Below, in pieces: positions 1 through 11,475 of a stretch of DNA of 64,000 bases. The position numbers and the translations under genes are program-made. A model generated the notes under the pieces. It ran no database searches and was not told where the DNA came from. It saw only the letters and a list, made by a program, of their open reading frames with translations. Position 1 is the stretch's first letter. Each line of letters begins with the position of its first letter. The stretch is from Orthonyx spaldingii (lineage: Eukaryota > Chordata > Aves > Passeriformes > Orthonychidae), in the NCBI GenBank assembly GCA_013397795.1, contig VZTJ01005974.1:275994-339993 (forward strand), read 5' to 3'.

Positions 1-404
1 AAAGAAAGAATTCATCAAAAAAAGGTGAAGCTGAAATGTGGCTGTGGAATAAAAAATGTAGCTGTGTATTGGCTGGTGGGAGGAGGCAGAGAAGTCTCCA
101 AAGACAGAGAGGGCTGGGTTATACCCAGTGTTTGCTACGTGATGCCCAGTGAGGAGGGTGGCCTCCCTTCCTCAGAGAGGAAAACCACAGCTGCTGCTTC
201 AGGAGCACCTCAGCTGCTTCTGGGTGCTTTTGCCACAGCTTTTTGCATGGGCTGTTCCCATGCTGAGCCTGAAGGAGTTTGCTGTGCGTAAGACAATTTT
301 TTGTGGCTCTACAAGCTATGTGGAAAAGCTCAGTTGATTCTTTAAGTACTTGCAGCTTGTGGCTGCTCTGCTGGCAGATTTATTCCTGCTTTGGACAGTC
401 AGAA

Positions 405-675
405 ATCCTGGAACACTTCCAGGATCCAGGGTCAGCCACAGCTGCTCTGGGCACCCTGTGCCAGGGCCTCCCCATCCTCACAGTGAGGAATTCCTTCCCA
501 ATATCCCATCTATCCCTGTTCTCCGGCAGTTTAAAGCCATTCGCCCTTGTTCTGTCCCTCCATCGCTTGTCCAAAGTCCCTTTCCAGCTCTCCTGGAGCC
601 CCTTTAAGTACTGGAAGGTTTCCCTTCTCCAGACTGAACACTCCCAGCAATCCCAGCCTGTGTCCATAGCCCTTT
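405..675 (-). mobile_element. CR1 LINE 3' fragment
   Basis: Reverse complement of the avian CR1 3' region: CCAGGGTCAGCCACAGCTGC, GGAATTCCTTCCCAATATCC and CTCTCCTGGAGCCCCTTTAA blocks in order. Moderately diverged. Confidence 0.85.
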
Positions 676-751
676 GTGATGGAAAAACCATCACTTTTTT
701 GTACTTAAGCAAACACTGATTTACTCCAAGGGCAAGCAAGAACAAGTGTCT

Positions 752-905
752 TTTATATCTATATATCTATATATCTATATATCTATATATCTATATATCT
801 ATATATCTATATATCTCCATATATATATATATATGTATATACATACACATATATACATCTTGAGATACACATACATACATATATATATATATGCATATAC
901 ATAAA
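752..905. repeat. AT-rich microsatellite
   Basis: Octamer TATATATC repeated about nine times (753-822), then interrupted (TA)n and CATATATA tracts to about 903. Confidence 0.95.
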
Positions 906-2433
906 AACATCCATGACAACACAGATTTCCAACAAATTTTGGAGTGCTCCTACAGCATGCATGTGTTACCCAGAACAGCACCTGGCAAACTTTCTACAGA
1001 GGCTTTTATTTGACTTTTTAAAGCAGGGCCCCTTGCTGCTGCTGCTGGTGTTGATACCCCCATGGAACAGGCACGGCACCATAGGGTGCCCCCCATTCTG
1101 CAAGGAAGGCAGAATTTGGCTATCATTTAGTGTATTTTTCTATTGTTATTATTATTTTTAACTATCAGCAGATTCCTTCTGAGGGAGACAGTAAAATGGG
1201 GAGAAATCCAAGAATTTAAGAAATTCAAGTGCTGCAGAGGGGTACGTGGGTGCTCGGCCATGTGGGAGTGTTCCCACAGATTCCAGCCCACAGAGAGGGT
1301 GAAATCCTCCTGCTCCTTTTTACATCAATATCCACCCATTCCCTCCTTAAACTCTCCCAAACTGCTCAGAGTGCAGCACTTGCCAAAAAGTGCAGCTGTT
1401 TTAGTCCAAAGTGCATTATTTTCTCTCAAGAACCATTTATGACATTAATATTCCCATCAGCCCTAATGAAGCACTTTTCCCTAGGATGGAGTGTGCCACC
1501 CTGGCGTGCTGAGCAGGCCCTGCTAACACAGACCATCCATAACCAGCCAGGAGGAGATCACTGCATGCCCAAGTTTAACTGGTAAAACAGGTCGGGGAAC
1601 CCCAAATCTCCACTCATTCCTGTGGAAATGCAGGCAGCGTCAGGAGAAAGGAGGAATTACTCTGCGCCGCTGCACGGACTTGTCCAGACAGGGAGGCTTT
1701 GTTGCTGCCGCGAGGTAAAGCACACGTGGAGGGCAATGACACCACTCAGGGCATGGCCAAGACACTGAGACGAGCACAGCTTCACCTCCTGAGCGTGTCC
1801 CAGCAGCTTCAGCAACATCCCAACCTGCAGAAATGCCTGCCCTGCAAGCACAGTTTGTTCTGCTTTGCTGCTCCCGACGTGCAGCCAGGGAAGCTCCCGG
1901 GTTGTGTCACATCCTGGGCTGCAGCTCTGGACTGCACAGCCACTCCCCGGGCCCTGCTCCTGCTCCTGCTCCTGCTCCCCAGCAGCTGCTGCAGAAGAGC
2001 TGCTAGTGTCTGCTAGGAGCCCACTGCTCAAATTTCAGAAACACCTCAGTAATTTAAAATATCCAAGAACTGCTCCCGAAAAGTCCTACTAGGATAGACA
2101 GGTCTGGCTGCCTTTGCCTACCCAGGCAGCCTCTCATTTGCACCTGAAACCCTGGGAATAAGCCCTTTCCTGCCTGTGGAAAAGGGTGTTCTCATCTTCC
2201 AGGAGCTCATTGATGAAATTTTGATTGCACCTCCAGAATTCAGGACTGCTCCCAGACAAAAGCCGCCAGGCCAGACAAAGCTGGCTGCCCTTTGCCTCAC
2301 TTGGCAACCCTCTCCTGTAAGTGTGAAAATCCAAGACTGCATCCTGTCCATCCCAGGGAACAGGACTGTCAGTGGCTCCAGGTTCCTGGAATTTTGGCTC
2401 CCCCGAGGGGTGTGTGTGCAGAACCTCTCCTAC

Positions 2434-2564
2434 CTCTTTCGGCATCTCCCGTGGGAAGAAGAAGTAGGGCAGGGCAGACAGGGCCACCAGGCTGGCGGCC
2501 ACCAGGAACCCGAGCCACCAGGCCCCGACCCAGCGCGGGTCCTTGTTGGTGAGCTGCACCTCAG
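2434..2564 (-). CDS. SLCO2B1: SLCO2B1 coding exon 6 (OATP signature, TM6)
   Basis: 131 nt ending in phase 0. Carries the OATP superfamily signature DPRWVGAWWLGFL, TM6, and PYFFFPREMPKE at the start of the large cytoplasmic loop. Acceptor GTTGCAG, donor GTAGGA. The next exon is not found between 1 and 2433. Confidence 0.9.
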
Positions 2565-5500
2565 CTGCAACACAAGAGAGGAGAGGGGCATCAGACCAGT
2601 GCTGAGACGTGGAGGGACCTCAGTGCTCCCGACGGTGTCCCCAGACATCAGTCAGCCCCAAGGGGGTGGCTCCCAGCCCAGGCACCATCAGCTCTGGGGT
2701 CTGAGCAGTGTTTGCCCCTGATCATCCCATCACTACACCACATTTCATTCTGTCTCTTTCCTATCTTGTTGCTGTCCCCAGGGTGTCCAAAGCCTCACTC
2801 AGCCCTTTGGATAGACACAGCTGGGACAGGGATGTCCTGGATGCCCCCTCTGCCCTGCTTCTGCCAGGGGCTGAAGCCCCCCGTGCCCCAGACGCTCCCA
2901 GGACACGTTCCCTCACCTGCGCCGACCTTGTCGATGTCCACGTAGAACCTCAGCATGGCCGAGCCCAGCATGAAGGCCACCCCCGGTCCGATGACCGTCA
3001 CGGAGAACAGGATTCCTGCAGAGGGACAAGAGCAGCGAGGGGCTCAGCCTGTGGGGAAGGACTGCGGGGACAGAGGTGCCTCCAGGTGGGACCAGGCTCT
3101 GCTGCACCTGCCTCCAGCACAGCCCATGTCCCTGGCAGCTTTCTTATCTCCGAGAGTAACAGCCCCGTGCTCCCCATATTCCCTTCACACACGGAATTCC
3201 CTTTGCCATGGCTCAGACCTTTCCTGACCCTTGTCTTCAGGCTCCTAGAAGGACTGCAGTACACCAGGAACAAGAGGTGCCCCTTGGCAACAGTCATCCA
3301 GGAAACACCAAGGTTTTTCACAAGGTTAAGGAGATAAAAGTTATCAGTGAACTCTCCTCCATGAATCAGTGATAGAAGAAATCCACACATGTAAGATTCA
3401 ACTCCTACCTTACAGGGGAGAGGTTTGGATCATCTACCAGAGCAAAATTTGATGCTGTACTTCCACTTTTTAACAGTAGTGATGTGGTTTTGATCTACCT
3501 TTGCTGTTCCATTCAGTTTCAGGCTGTCACAGATAACAGCTGGGAAGGGACTAGAAGGACCTGCAAGGACCACCCTGTCCATCCCACCACCCTGGGACAC
3601 CCCTTTGGGCCTTTGCCCAAGCTGTTCTTCAGGACCCCCTCTGCTGAAGGACACCCTTCCATCTCCCAGGTGGCTGCACCTGCTTTCTCTGGCTCTGTAT
3701 CACTTTCCTAATATCTAAACAGAGCCCTCATTGCTGCCCCTTAAACCCACAGCTGCCACTTCCTGGCTTCTCCCCCTCCCAAGCAGTTCAGCCATACCCA
3801 GGTAGAGGGGGGAGTTCCTCTCGCTGGCAAAGTCGTCGATGTAGGAGATGCCGAAGGGCTGGATGGGGACGCCGCCGATGCCCAGCAGGGCCTGGGCCAT
3901 CAACATGACCAGGAGAACCTCGTGGTTCTCCCTGGAGGCGTGGGGGGTGCAGCTGGCATCGCTCAGGTTGGCCCAGGCCCCCGGCACCCCGGGCTGGCAC
4001 AGGTCCGTGGTGTTGCTGAGGGTGCCTGCGGGGACAAGGGGACAGGTCTGAGGGACTTGCTCTGGAGAAAGAACTACTTCCTTTAGGCCCTGGCAGGGGC
4101 TCTGAGCTCTCCCTGGAGCCTTCTCTTCTCCAGGTGAGCACCCCCAGCTCTCCCAGCCTGGCTCCAGAGCAGAGGGGTTCCAGCCCTGGAGCAGCTCCAT
4201 GCCCTTATCTTATTCTTAGATGGCAGGTGAAAGAAGATACAAAGAAGGTGCAAAGATCACTACACTGACCTTTCACAGAGATGGGTTCATGTGCATGAAA
4301 AGCCACCTCCATCAAGCAAGTGGAGCTGAGGTCACTCCCAGGACCTTTGACAGACCTTCCAATACCAGAAAACAAGCAAACCTGCAGATTTTGTGAGTGG
4401 CTACCCAGGAAATGAGAACTCATTTTCCTCAGAAAGGCTGCCTAAGTGGAAGTGCTGATTTTAGCATCCTTGTCTTCCTTAGAAGCCCGGGTGAGGGGGT
4501 GGTGGTGCTTGGAGCAGGATTTCCATGGTGGTGCCCCAAATCCTGTGGAACTCCAAGTGCTCAGACACGAGGCCACCTGCGCCAGCACTGCTGAAACACC
4601 AACTCACTGTCTCCAAACTGGGGTGTGCAGCTGGCCCCTGTCTGCAGCCAGCAATTAGTCACCTATTAAGCCTCCTTTGGTGTCTGCAGTTGCCTGAACC
4701 AGCTGCACTCTCTCTGATGAGCCAAACAAAAGCTGTTCAGTGCAGGTTTCTTAAAGATTTGCTGGAGCTTCATGGCAGGAATTGGGAAGGTGGCAAAAAA
4801 TTGGTTTTCTCCTTTCTTTCTTTTCGCATCCCTTCACTTTCTCTCAGGGAGAAAATCCCAAACCCAGGTTGGAGCAACCTGGGATTGTGGAAGGTGTCCC
4901 TGCCCGTGGCAGGGGTGGAACAAGATGATCTTTAAGGTCCTTTTCAACCTAAACCATTCTGTCATTCTATTATTTCCTTCTTCTGTCCCCAAAGGCCCAA
5001 ACCAAGTTTCTGGAGCACTTACTGGCCACAGACTGGTCGTACTCGTAGGGTCCCGTGATGAAGTGGGGCAGGGCCATGAGGAAGCTGGCCAGGGACACCA
5101 GGACGGCCCCGCAGCCGATGAGGCGCGGCCGGTGCACGCGGCTGCCCAGGTAGCTGAGGAAGACGATCAGCAGTGTGTTCCCAACCTGCAGGACAGAGAG
5201 GGGGATGTGTCCCGGGAACGGGGACAGCGTCTGGCAGGGACAGGGCTGGTGGCGCTCACCTCGTTGAAGGAGGCGAGCAGCCCCGAGGTCTGGCTGGAGA
5301 GGCCGTAGCGGCGCTCGATGGTGGAGATGGAGCTCTTCAGGTAGCCGGAGACCAGGAGCTGGGACAGCTGCAGCAGCCCATGGCAGAACACAAAGAACTG
5401 CCAACACAAAAAGAGAGCCCCCAGCACGGTCACCCAGAGCTGCAGCACAACAAACTGCATCTCCTTCAGAAAGGCACCGTTATTCAACATAAACCTCTGA

Positions 5501-8500
5501 CCATGAGCCTTGGAAACATCACCCCTGCTCTGCCACCAGTGAAATCTTCTGAAATTAGGTCAGCACAAAATAGCCCTCTGCCAAAAATAACAGCAGGGTC
5601 AGTATGTGCAAGGAGGGTGTAATTTCTTCAGCTGAGAAGTGGCTTGGACAAACATATCCCTTCAGCTGGGATGATGCCTGTTTGCGTTGGCCTCGTCCCT
5701 GGGATGCAGCAGCAGTAGGGAGGTTGCACAACACTCCTGTTCCCATTCAGCCAGAGGCAGGCAGCCGTCCCCAGGGCTGGGAGCCCTTCTGGGACAGGAA
5801 TGAGCCCTTCCAAACACAGCAACAAACAAATCGTTTAGAGAATGTCAGCAGAAGGTCAGGGAGAAGAATTCAGACTGGTTTTCATTCCTTTCCTTCCCTT
5901 CCCACAAAGCCCTAGATGTAAAACATATCTCCTTTGGAAAATGTGATGGGCACCACTGATGGGTGCAACATGTCTGGACTGGGGAAATGTCACCCAGCCA
6001 AATGAAAGCATCTCCAGAGTCAGCTTAGCTAAAACTCCCACATTCCTACAAACCGCTGGCCGTGTCCAGACTCTGCTTCCTGAACACACCGGTTCGGATG
6101 GAAAGGCTGAAACCAGATCTGTTTATTCCAGGCATCCACAGCACATAGCCTCCTGAGTATCCAAATCCAGGACCTTCACAGGTCTACAGCAGCTCAGAGG
6201 CTGCCCAGCACTGCCCCACATGCTCTTCAGCTCAAAATGGGTTGGGAATCTGCTCTTTTATTCTGCTCTGTCTGGGGTAAAGCATAGAAAGGAGAGACAG
6301 CCCTGCAGAGGACCTGCAGTGGGTTGGGCAAGGACCCCAGCTCTGCCTCCAGGGGCTCTTTGCTCTCAGCCATCAATTTTCTCCCAGGAAAAGAAAGAAC
6401 AAGCCTTTCCTGACCTGTGGATCTGCTGGAGTAGTGGCGCTGATGTGCTGCCCCAGCAGGTGACCTGGATTGGCAGACACCAGGCTCTTCCCAAGACCTT
6501 TTCCCTTTTCCCTGACAGCAGCACAGACCATGGAGACCCAGGGGCAGCCCCAGGGCTGGGGGCTCCTGAAAGCCAAGCTCAGCAGCCCAGCACCTTTCCC
6601 CTGAAGGGCTGAGCTGTGCTCAATAGGTCTTCCCTCTACACCCATGGAATTAAAGCCACTCAGAGAATGCAAATGTTGGCGAGGTATTGCTGCTCCCACC
6701 TGGCATGTGCAAGAGAACAGAGAAACACACTCCATCCTATGCAGCCAGTAAATCACAGACCTGGGAATTAAACACCAGGATTTCTTCTCCTGGTGGTCTG
6801 GAAAAAACCTTCTTCCGAAGGTTCCCTGTGTTTCCAGTGTTGATTGTGCAGCCTGGCAGCAAAGCCTCCCTGTGAGGGCTCTGAGAGCCTCACACACCGT
6901 CTTGCCCACCCCCTATCATGCTCTTTCCATGTGTCTGGGAGACTCTGGATGCTCTTTTAGGAGAGGGTTTTTTACCTTAGCACGTGACGAAACCCTGGCC
7001 ACTGGGCTGTGCTTATGGCAAATGGGTCTGTGAGGAATCCTCTTGTTCCAGTTTAATCCAAACCAGTTTGGCGGGGTCTGGAGTTGGAAGGGAGCTCAAA
7101 GCCCATCCAGTGTCACCCACCCCTGCCATGGACAGGGACACCTTCCATTATTCCAGGCTGCTCCAAGCCCCAGTGTTCAGCTTGGCCTTGGACACTGCCA
7201 GGGATCCAGGGGCAGCCACAGCTTCTCTGGGCACCTTGTGCCGGGGCCTCTCTACCCTCACAGGGATCAATTCCTTCCCAAAATCCCATCTAAACCATAA
7301 TGGTCCTTGAAGCCAAAGCAGGGCAGTTTTTAGTTCTGTCCCTTAGTTGCATTTTGACATGTGGTACGTGGTTTTTGTGACACATTCTCTGGAGATATAA
7401 ATATACATAAAAACTGCAGTGCTGTGATTTTTGGTGCTTCAGTCACTTCAAACACATCCAACCACATTGTGCAATGGTTCTGTGTTTCTGCAAGAACCAT
7501 TCAAACCATGCACTGGAAGTTTTGTTTTCTGAGGAAGTCATTTAGAAACCGGACAGGGTAGCCTAACTTCTTGAAAAAAAAACTCCAAGAGATGTGGGGA
7601 GAACATCCTGTGCTGAGGATAATTGTGTTCTTGGGGACAGGAGCTTCCTCTACATCTGCCCGTGGTAGGGGGCTGCAACAAGAGGGTCTTTAAGGTCCCC
7701 TCCAACCCAAACCAGTCTGGGATTTTAGGATCTACCTTCACAGATACAGCAAAACACAGCTTGAATCTGCTCACAGACCTGAGCTGACTTTGCCCCTTAG
7801 TGGTTTAATCTTTGAACTCCTCAGTACCTCCTCAAGCAAAAAGCGGTGGAGTCATAATTTAAAAGATAATCTTGTTGGCAAGTAAAGAAAAAAAACCAAA
7901 CAAAAACCACCAGATAAAAACCAGCCTGAATGGGCTGAAGAGAGGATTGGGGAGAAGCCTCTGGCACTGTATCTCCAACCTCTGTGCTCTGGTAGCCTCT
8001 GCCTTGGTGACTCACTCTCCTTCTGCCACATGGGATGAGGGTGATTAACTTCACCAGCATTTGTAAAAAACCCCTCAAAACTCCAGATCTCCCCCCCCAA
8101 AAGTGACAGAGAAATCTTAAGCCTTTAAGACCAACTGTCATATTTTGCTCTCTGACCTGGTGGGATTCTCTAATGAGCCAGGTAATTGGCTTCCAACTAC
8201 ACTGAAAGTAGCAATAACCTGAAGGTAAGGCTGCCACTACTGATAAAAAGGAATTTTGAGCCAGAAGGGAGTGAAGCAGATGTTGCAAGACAGAGGGAGC
8301 CATTCCAGGTGCACCCTGTGGTTCTGCAGAGCTCCTCAAACACTCACCTGGAGGGCCTGGGGTTGCACTGAATCCAGGAGGATGTGAGATTTTGGAGAAA
8401 CACTTTACACTGACAAAGCCAGGGCTAGAGGGGATCTTTGAAAGAAATTATTCCCTCTGAAGGTGGGGAGGCCCCGGCACAGCGTGCCCAGAGAAGCTGT

Positions 8501-8970
8501 GGCTGCCCCTGGATCCCTGGCAGTGTCCAAGGCCAGGCTGGATGGGACTCGGAGCAGCCTGGGACAGTGGAAGGTGTCCCTGCCCATAGCAGAGGTGGCA
8601 CTGGATGGGCTTTAAGGTCCCTTCCCACCCAACCATGCTGTGATTCCCTGGAGTTAAATCCTGCAGGAGCTGGGAATTAAACCTGCATTGAAACATCACT
8701 GCCCCACCTCTGGCTTTGGGCCGGAGATGACTCCACACCGAAGGCGCTTTTGCCATGGGAAACACAGAGAGCATTTTGCAAACACACTCGGTACTCAGAA
8801 ATCCTCTGAATGCCTTCTGCAGGAAGCTGAACTGCTCTTTCCCAGACCAGTAACTCGAGGGGGTGTTGGAGAAGGCAGGAGGTGTTTACCTTGATGCTGA
8901 GAAAGGGGCTTCTGCAGAGTGTTTTCCAGGCCCCGTCCGGGTAGCTGCTTCTCGGAGCTGGGCTCGTCAT
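2434..8970 (-). CDS. SLCO2B1: SLCO2B1 (OATP2B1), 5' six coding exons, partial
   Basis: Sodium-independent organic-anion transporter of the plasma membrane; the family carries steroid sulfates, bile acids, thyroid hormone and drugs. Join 8890-8970, 5260-5397, 5023-5185, 3798-4025, 2917-3015 and 2434-2564 on the minus strand: 840 nt, 280 codons with no stop and every phase fitting. This is about the N-terminal 40% of a family protein near 700 residues, roughly TM1 to TM6. The OATP signature is present (DPRWVGAWWLGFL). I prefer SLCO2B1 over SLCO2A1 because stretches such as SGYLKSSIST, LSSQTSGLLASFNEVGNT and PIQPFGISYIDDF follow the 2B1 version, and because the first coding exon is 27 codons, as I recall for the human short 2B1 form. 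Later exons should lie left of position 1. Confidence 0.88.
2917..3015 (-). CDS. SLCO2B1: SLCO2B1 coding exon 5 (TM5)
   Basis: 99 nt, phase 1 in and out. Encodes GILFSVTVIGPGVAFMLGSAM, a membrane span with the conserved GPG(x)AF(x)LGS block, then LRFYVDIDKV on the cytoplasmic/extracellular boundary. Acceptor TCTGCAG, donor GTGAGG. Confidence 0.88.
3016..3797. other. SLCO2B1 intron between coding exons 4 and 5
   Basis: About 780 nt. A vague CR1-like stretch around 3530-3700 (GGGAAGGGACTAGAAGGACC) is too diverged to call. Nothing else seen. Confidence 0.6.
3798..4025 (-). CDS. SLCO2B1: SLCO2B1 coding exon 4 (extracellular loop, TM4)
   Basis: 228 nt, completing a split Ser codon from exon 3. 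The first half is a variable extracellular loop with N-glycosylation sequons NTT and NLS and two cysteines. The second half is the conserved TM4 block GIGGVPIQPFGISYIDDF followed by SPLYLG. Acceptor CCCGCAG, donor GTATGG. Confidence 0.88.
4080..4205 (-). mobile_element. CR1 fragment
   Basis: Matches the inverse of the CR1 segment CTCTGAGCTCTCCCTGGAGC followed by CCCAGCCTGGCTCCAGAGCA. Starts about 55 nt from the exon 4 acceptor of SLCO2B1. Confidence 0.85.
4868..4975 (+). mobile_element. CR1 3' end
   Basis: TTGGAGCAACCTGGGATTGT, GGTGTCCCTGCCCGTGGCAG and the terminal AACCATTCTGTCATTCTATT, the typical CR1 3' tail. Ends about 50 nt from SLCO2B1 exon 3. Confidence 0.9.
5023..5185 (-). CDS. SLCO2B1: SLCO2B1 coding exon 3 (TM2-TM3)
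   Basis: 163 nt, phase 0 in, phase 1 out. Starts VGNTLLIVFLSYLGSRVHRP, giving TM2 and the conserved cytoplasmic SRVHRPRLIG loop, then TM3 and LPHFITGPYEYD at the start of the next extracellular loop. Acceptor CCTGCAG, donor GTAAGTG. Confidence 0.9.
5260..5397 (-). CDS. SLCO2B1: SLCO2B1 coding exon 2 (TM1)
   Basis: 138 nt, 46 codons, phase 0 at both ends. Acceptor TTGGCAG, donor GTGAGC. Begins FFVFCHGLLQLSQLL, the first membrane span, followed by SGYLKSSIST and the loop LSSQTSGLLASFNE that leads into TM2. Separated from the next exon by an intron of only 74 nt. Confidence 0.9.
7075..7305 (-). mobile_element. CR1 3' fragment
   Basis: Inverse CR1 with CCACCCCTGCCATGGACAGG, CAGCCACAGCTTCTCTGGGC and AATTCCTTCCCAAAATCCCA blocks. 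Confidence 0.88.
7655..7735 (+). mobile_element. CR1 3' end, short
   Basis: GGTCTTTAAGGTCCCCTCCA followed by CCCAAACCAGTCTGGGATTT, the last about 80 nt of a CR1 copy. Confidence 0.8.
8420..8650 (+). mobile_element. CR1 3' fragment
   Basis: Sense CR1: GAAGGTGGGGAGGCCCCGGC, CCCAGAGAAGCTGTGGCTGC, CCTGGGACAGTGGAAGGTGT and terminal ACCATGCTGTGATTCC. Confidence 0.9.
8890..8970 (-). CDS. SLCO2B1: SLCO2B1 coding exon 1 (start codon exon)
   Basis: ATG at 8970-8968 opens a 27-codon segment ending in SPFLSIK at a GTAAAC donor (8889-8884). It encodes the cytoplasmic N-terminus before TM1. The start has a purine at -3. Two tandem acceptor-like AGs lie just upstream after a pyrimidine run (exon start 8979 or 8971), so this exon is probably preceded by a non-coding 5'UTR exon. 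The sequence itself is poorly conserved; assignment rests on phase 0 fit to the next exon, exon length, and the terminal (S)xxxIK before FFVFCHG, which parallels the human family member. No in-frame alternative upstream ATG was accepted. Confidence 0.7.
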
Positions 8971-9254
8971 TCTGCCAGCCTGCCAGAAAGAAACCATTCA
9001 GCACAATGCCCAGCTGCCGTGCCTGAATTCCCCCCTACTCAGCAGCCAAAGTCCTGTCCTGCTCTGCCAACACCCCCGCAGCAGGCACACGGTCTCCCAA
9101 GCAATCATTAATTATTCCCGGGCGCCTGGAGCACTTCCATTCTGCAAAGCAACACAGCAGCCTGCAAAATGTTATACACCAAAGGCCTGGGAGGTGAAGC
9201 GCTGCTCAGCAGAGCCAAGGGCAATATTGTGCAAACATCACCGGGGTCAGTGTG

Positions 9255-9520
9255 ACATCCTTGTCAATGATCTCGGTGATAGGGCACGGGGCACCCTCAG
9301 CCGGGTGGCAGCAGACAGCGGCTGGGAGAGCGGCTGACAAAGCTGATGGCTGTGCTGCCATCCAGAGGTACCTCAGCGGCCTGGGAATTGAGGGATCCCA
9401 ATGGGCTGCAGAACTGGGCACTGAGGGATATCAGAGAGCTGCAGAACGCCGAGAAGTTCAAGTGGATGCAGTGCAGAGTCCTGTCCCTGCCCTGCCAGGA
9501 CCCAGCCTCTGCACCCCTCC
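9255..9520 (+). mobile_element. relic of CR1 reverse transcriptase
   Basis: One plus frame reads DILVNDLGDRARGTLSRVAA with later matches to the segment that in intact CR1 reads as (I)FVND..GIE.TLSKFADDTKL, then KFKW.QCRVLSLP where CR1 has KFN..KCKVLHLG. Several stops and a lost FADD motif, so inactive. It comes from the ORF2 region rather than the 3'UTR, unlike the other CR1 pieces. Confidence 0.6.
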
Positions 9521-11204
9521 GGAGGGATCCCCGCAGGCTCCGGGCAGTAGCTGCTGCCTGCACAAGGGGGCTCAGCAAGCCCTTCCCCATCCCTCCCTGT
9601 GCTGGGCTCCGATGGATTCAAGCCCTCCTTCCCTGCATTCCGTTTTCACCTGCGGTGTTTCTGCATCTCCCCTGGGAGAATCCCTCCACTCTCGCTTTCT
9701 GACTCCCAGCCACCGCCTAAATGTCACCATGCAAAGAAATTTCAGTCCGTGGGAAGCCAGCAGCCCCCTCCCTGCCCCGCAGATCTTCCCTTCCCCTCAT
9801 CCCCGAGGGACCGCTGATGTTTTAGTACCCGGGCTTCCTGCTCAGGAAGCTGCATTGTTTGGAGGCACGTTACACCCATTAGGCTTTAACTTGTTGTTCA
9901 ACGCACTCTAATAGATGTTTTCATCTCCGCAGCAAATGGGGTGAAAGGCTTCCCATTATTATATTGTGTAATTCTTTTTCCCCCATGATGAGAAGCAAAG
10001 GAGCGAGGACCCGCAGCCTTAAACAAATTAACAAAAGGGACACTTGATGTAACTTCTAGCAGGAGGAGACTGCCTTAACCGTGGTGTTTATAAAGCTTGT
10101 GGCACAGTTCGCAGGAGAGGTGAGTTCCAGAGGGGACCTGCACAAGTTATGAGCTCCGCAGCATCCTCTGCAAAAAGCAATTGCTGTCCTCAGCCCCATT
10201 CCAAGGAATATTGCTACAACAAATCCAGGCTGGGATCAATAAAGTGAATTTGTTCGTAAATGAAAGCAGGCAGGAAAGGCTCCCCTAGCCCCTGGATGGT
10301 TCAGCAGTGCTGGGGAAGAAGCACCTGCCTGGCTCCAGCCCACGGTGCCCTAGTGAATTATTGGCAGCCCCTGGATTTGCCTCTGCAGCCCGTTGGAAGT
10401 TCAGGGGGTCCCAGTGGGGAGAAAAAGGGTGGAAAACCAAAGGGAGGAAACCCAAAGGAACCCAAGCCTGGATTTCCAGGGACGGGAATGCTCACGGAGC
10501 TGGAAACCACTGCAGGCTTGATGCCCTGGTTAACTGTGTTAATGTCTTCGTCAATCAGACCTGCAAACCACAAACCCAGAGGTGTGCCGAGTACTTTGGT
10601 CCTCGGGCCCATCCCTCCCACGCTCCCTTTGAAATGTGTGCAAGAGGGAGGGTGGCTGACCCTGGGGCAATGCTCAGCAGAGATCTGAAACGCTGCAGGG
10701 CTTGCCAGCAGATCAAACTGAGGATGAACCCACGCCCTCAGATCCCACCCATCCACGTCTCTCCTTTAGGAACAAAACGAAACACAAAAGTACTTTGATC
10801 CAGCGCAAAGGACAATTGAGCAGATCAAATAAAATGGCAGATAAGACTTAATTGATTTAAAATAAAACTGTCATGAAGACAGCAGCAGGTTAAGATCAGC
10901 TGGTTCTTGTTGCCTTGGACTGGATGGAGCCCAACCATGGCAGCATCCTCTGGGGATGGCACTGGCTTGGCACGAGCCATGTTTTCATCCTCGACAGCTC
11001 TGGATGGTGCCAAACGCTGCTCTCGTGGAGCTCTCACCTCAGAAAGGCCTGGCATGGCAGCCCCTGGGTGTAGTGGGCACAGGGAGCTGAGCTCAGTCCC
11101 ACACCAGCTGATGTCACTAAAATTTTGCCATGAATGCCAGCCTCGCCTGCCTGACACCTCCTCCCTGCTCCTGGGGGAATAACACCATCTGTGCAGAGCC
11201 TGGG

Positions 11205-11475
11205 CAGAGAATCCCAGACAGCTTTGGGATGGGAGGGACCTTAAAACTTGGCCACTGCCACCCCTGCCATGGGCAGGGACACCTCCCACTGTCTCAGGCT
11301 GCTCCAAGCCCCAGTGTCCAACCTGGCCTTGGACACTGCCAGGGATGCCACAGCTTCTCTGGGCACCCTGTGCCAGGGCCTCCTCACCCTCATGGGGACC
11401 AATTCCTTTCCAATATTCCCCCTAACCCTGTCCTCTGGCAGTGGGAAGCCGTTCCCCGTGTCCTGGCACTGCCTA
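11205..11475 (-). mobile_element. CR1 3' fragment
   Basis: Inverse CR1: GGGACCTTAAAACTTGGCCA, CCCCTGCCATGGGCAGGGAC, CACAGCTTCTCTGGGCACCC and AATTCCTTTCCAATATTCCC in order. Confidence 0.9.

Larger units (their letters stand above)
1..2433. other. SLCO2B1 intron, left part of window
   Basis: Contains the CR1 fragment and microsatellite listed separately. The remainder shows no exon with SLCO homology on the minus strand and no other recognisable gene. Confidence 0.7.
5398..8889. other. SLCO2B1 intron 1 (after the start-codon exon)
   Basis: About 3.5 kb. Holds three CR1 fragments (listed). The rest shows no gene or RNA that I recognise. Confidence 0.7.

Noticed and set aside
3530..3700. CR1-like segment in an SLCO2B1 intron
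   Set aside because: Only scattered similarity; left out of the feature list.
2434..8970. SLCO2A1 as the transporter gene
   Set aside because: Shared blocks follow the 2B1 residues (SGYLKSSIST, FNEVGNT, ISYIDDF) and not the 2A1 ones.
9252..9911. 219-codon plus-strand open frame
   Set aside because: Runs across the CR1 RT relic in the wrong frame; no protein similarity recognised.
10358..10756. Possible short coding or CR1-like stretch around 10540-10600
   Set aside because: Faint resemblance to the VFVND segment of CR1 RT, too short and diverged to call.
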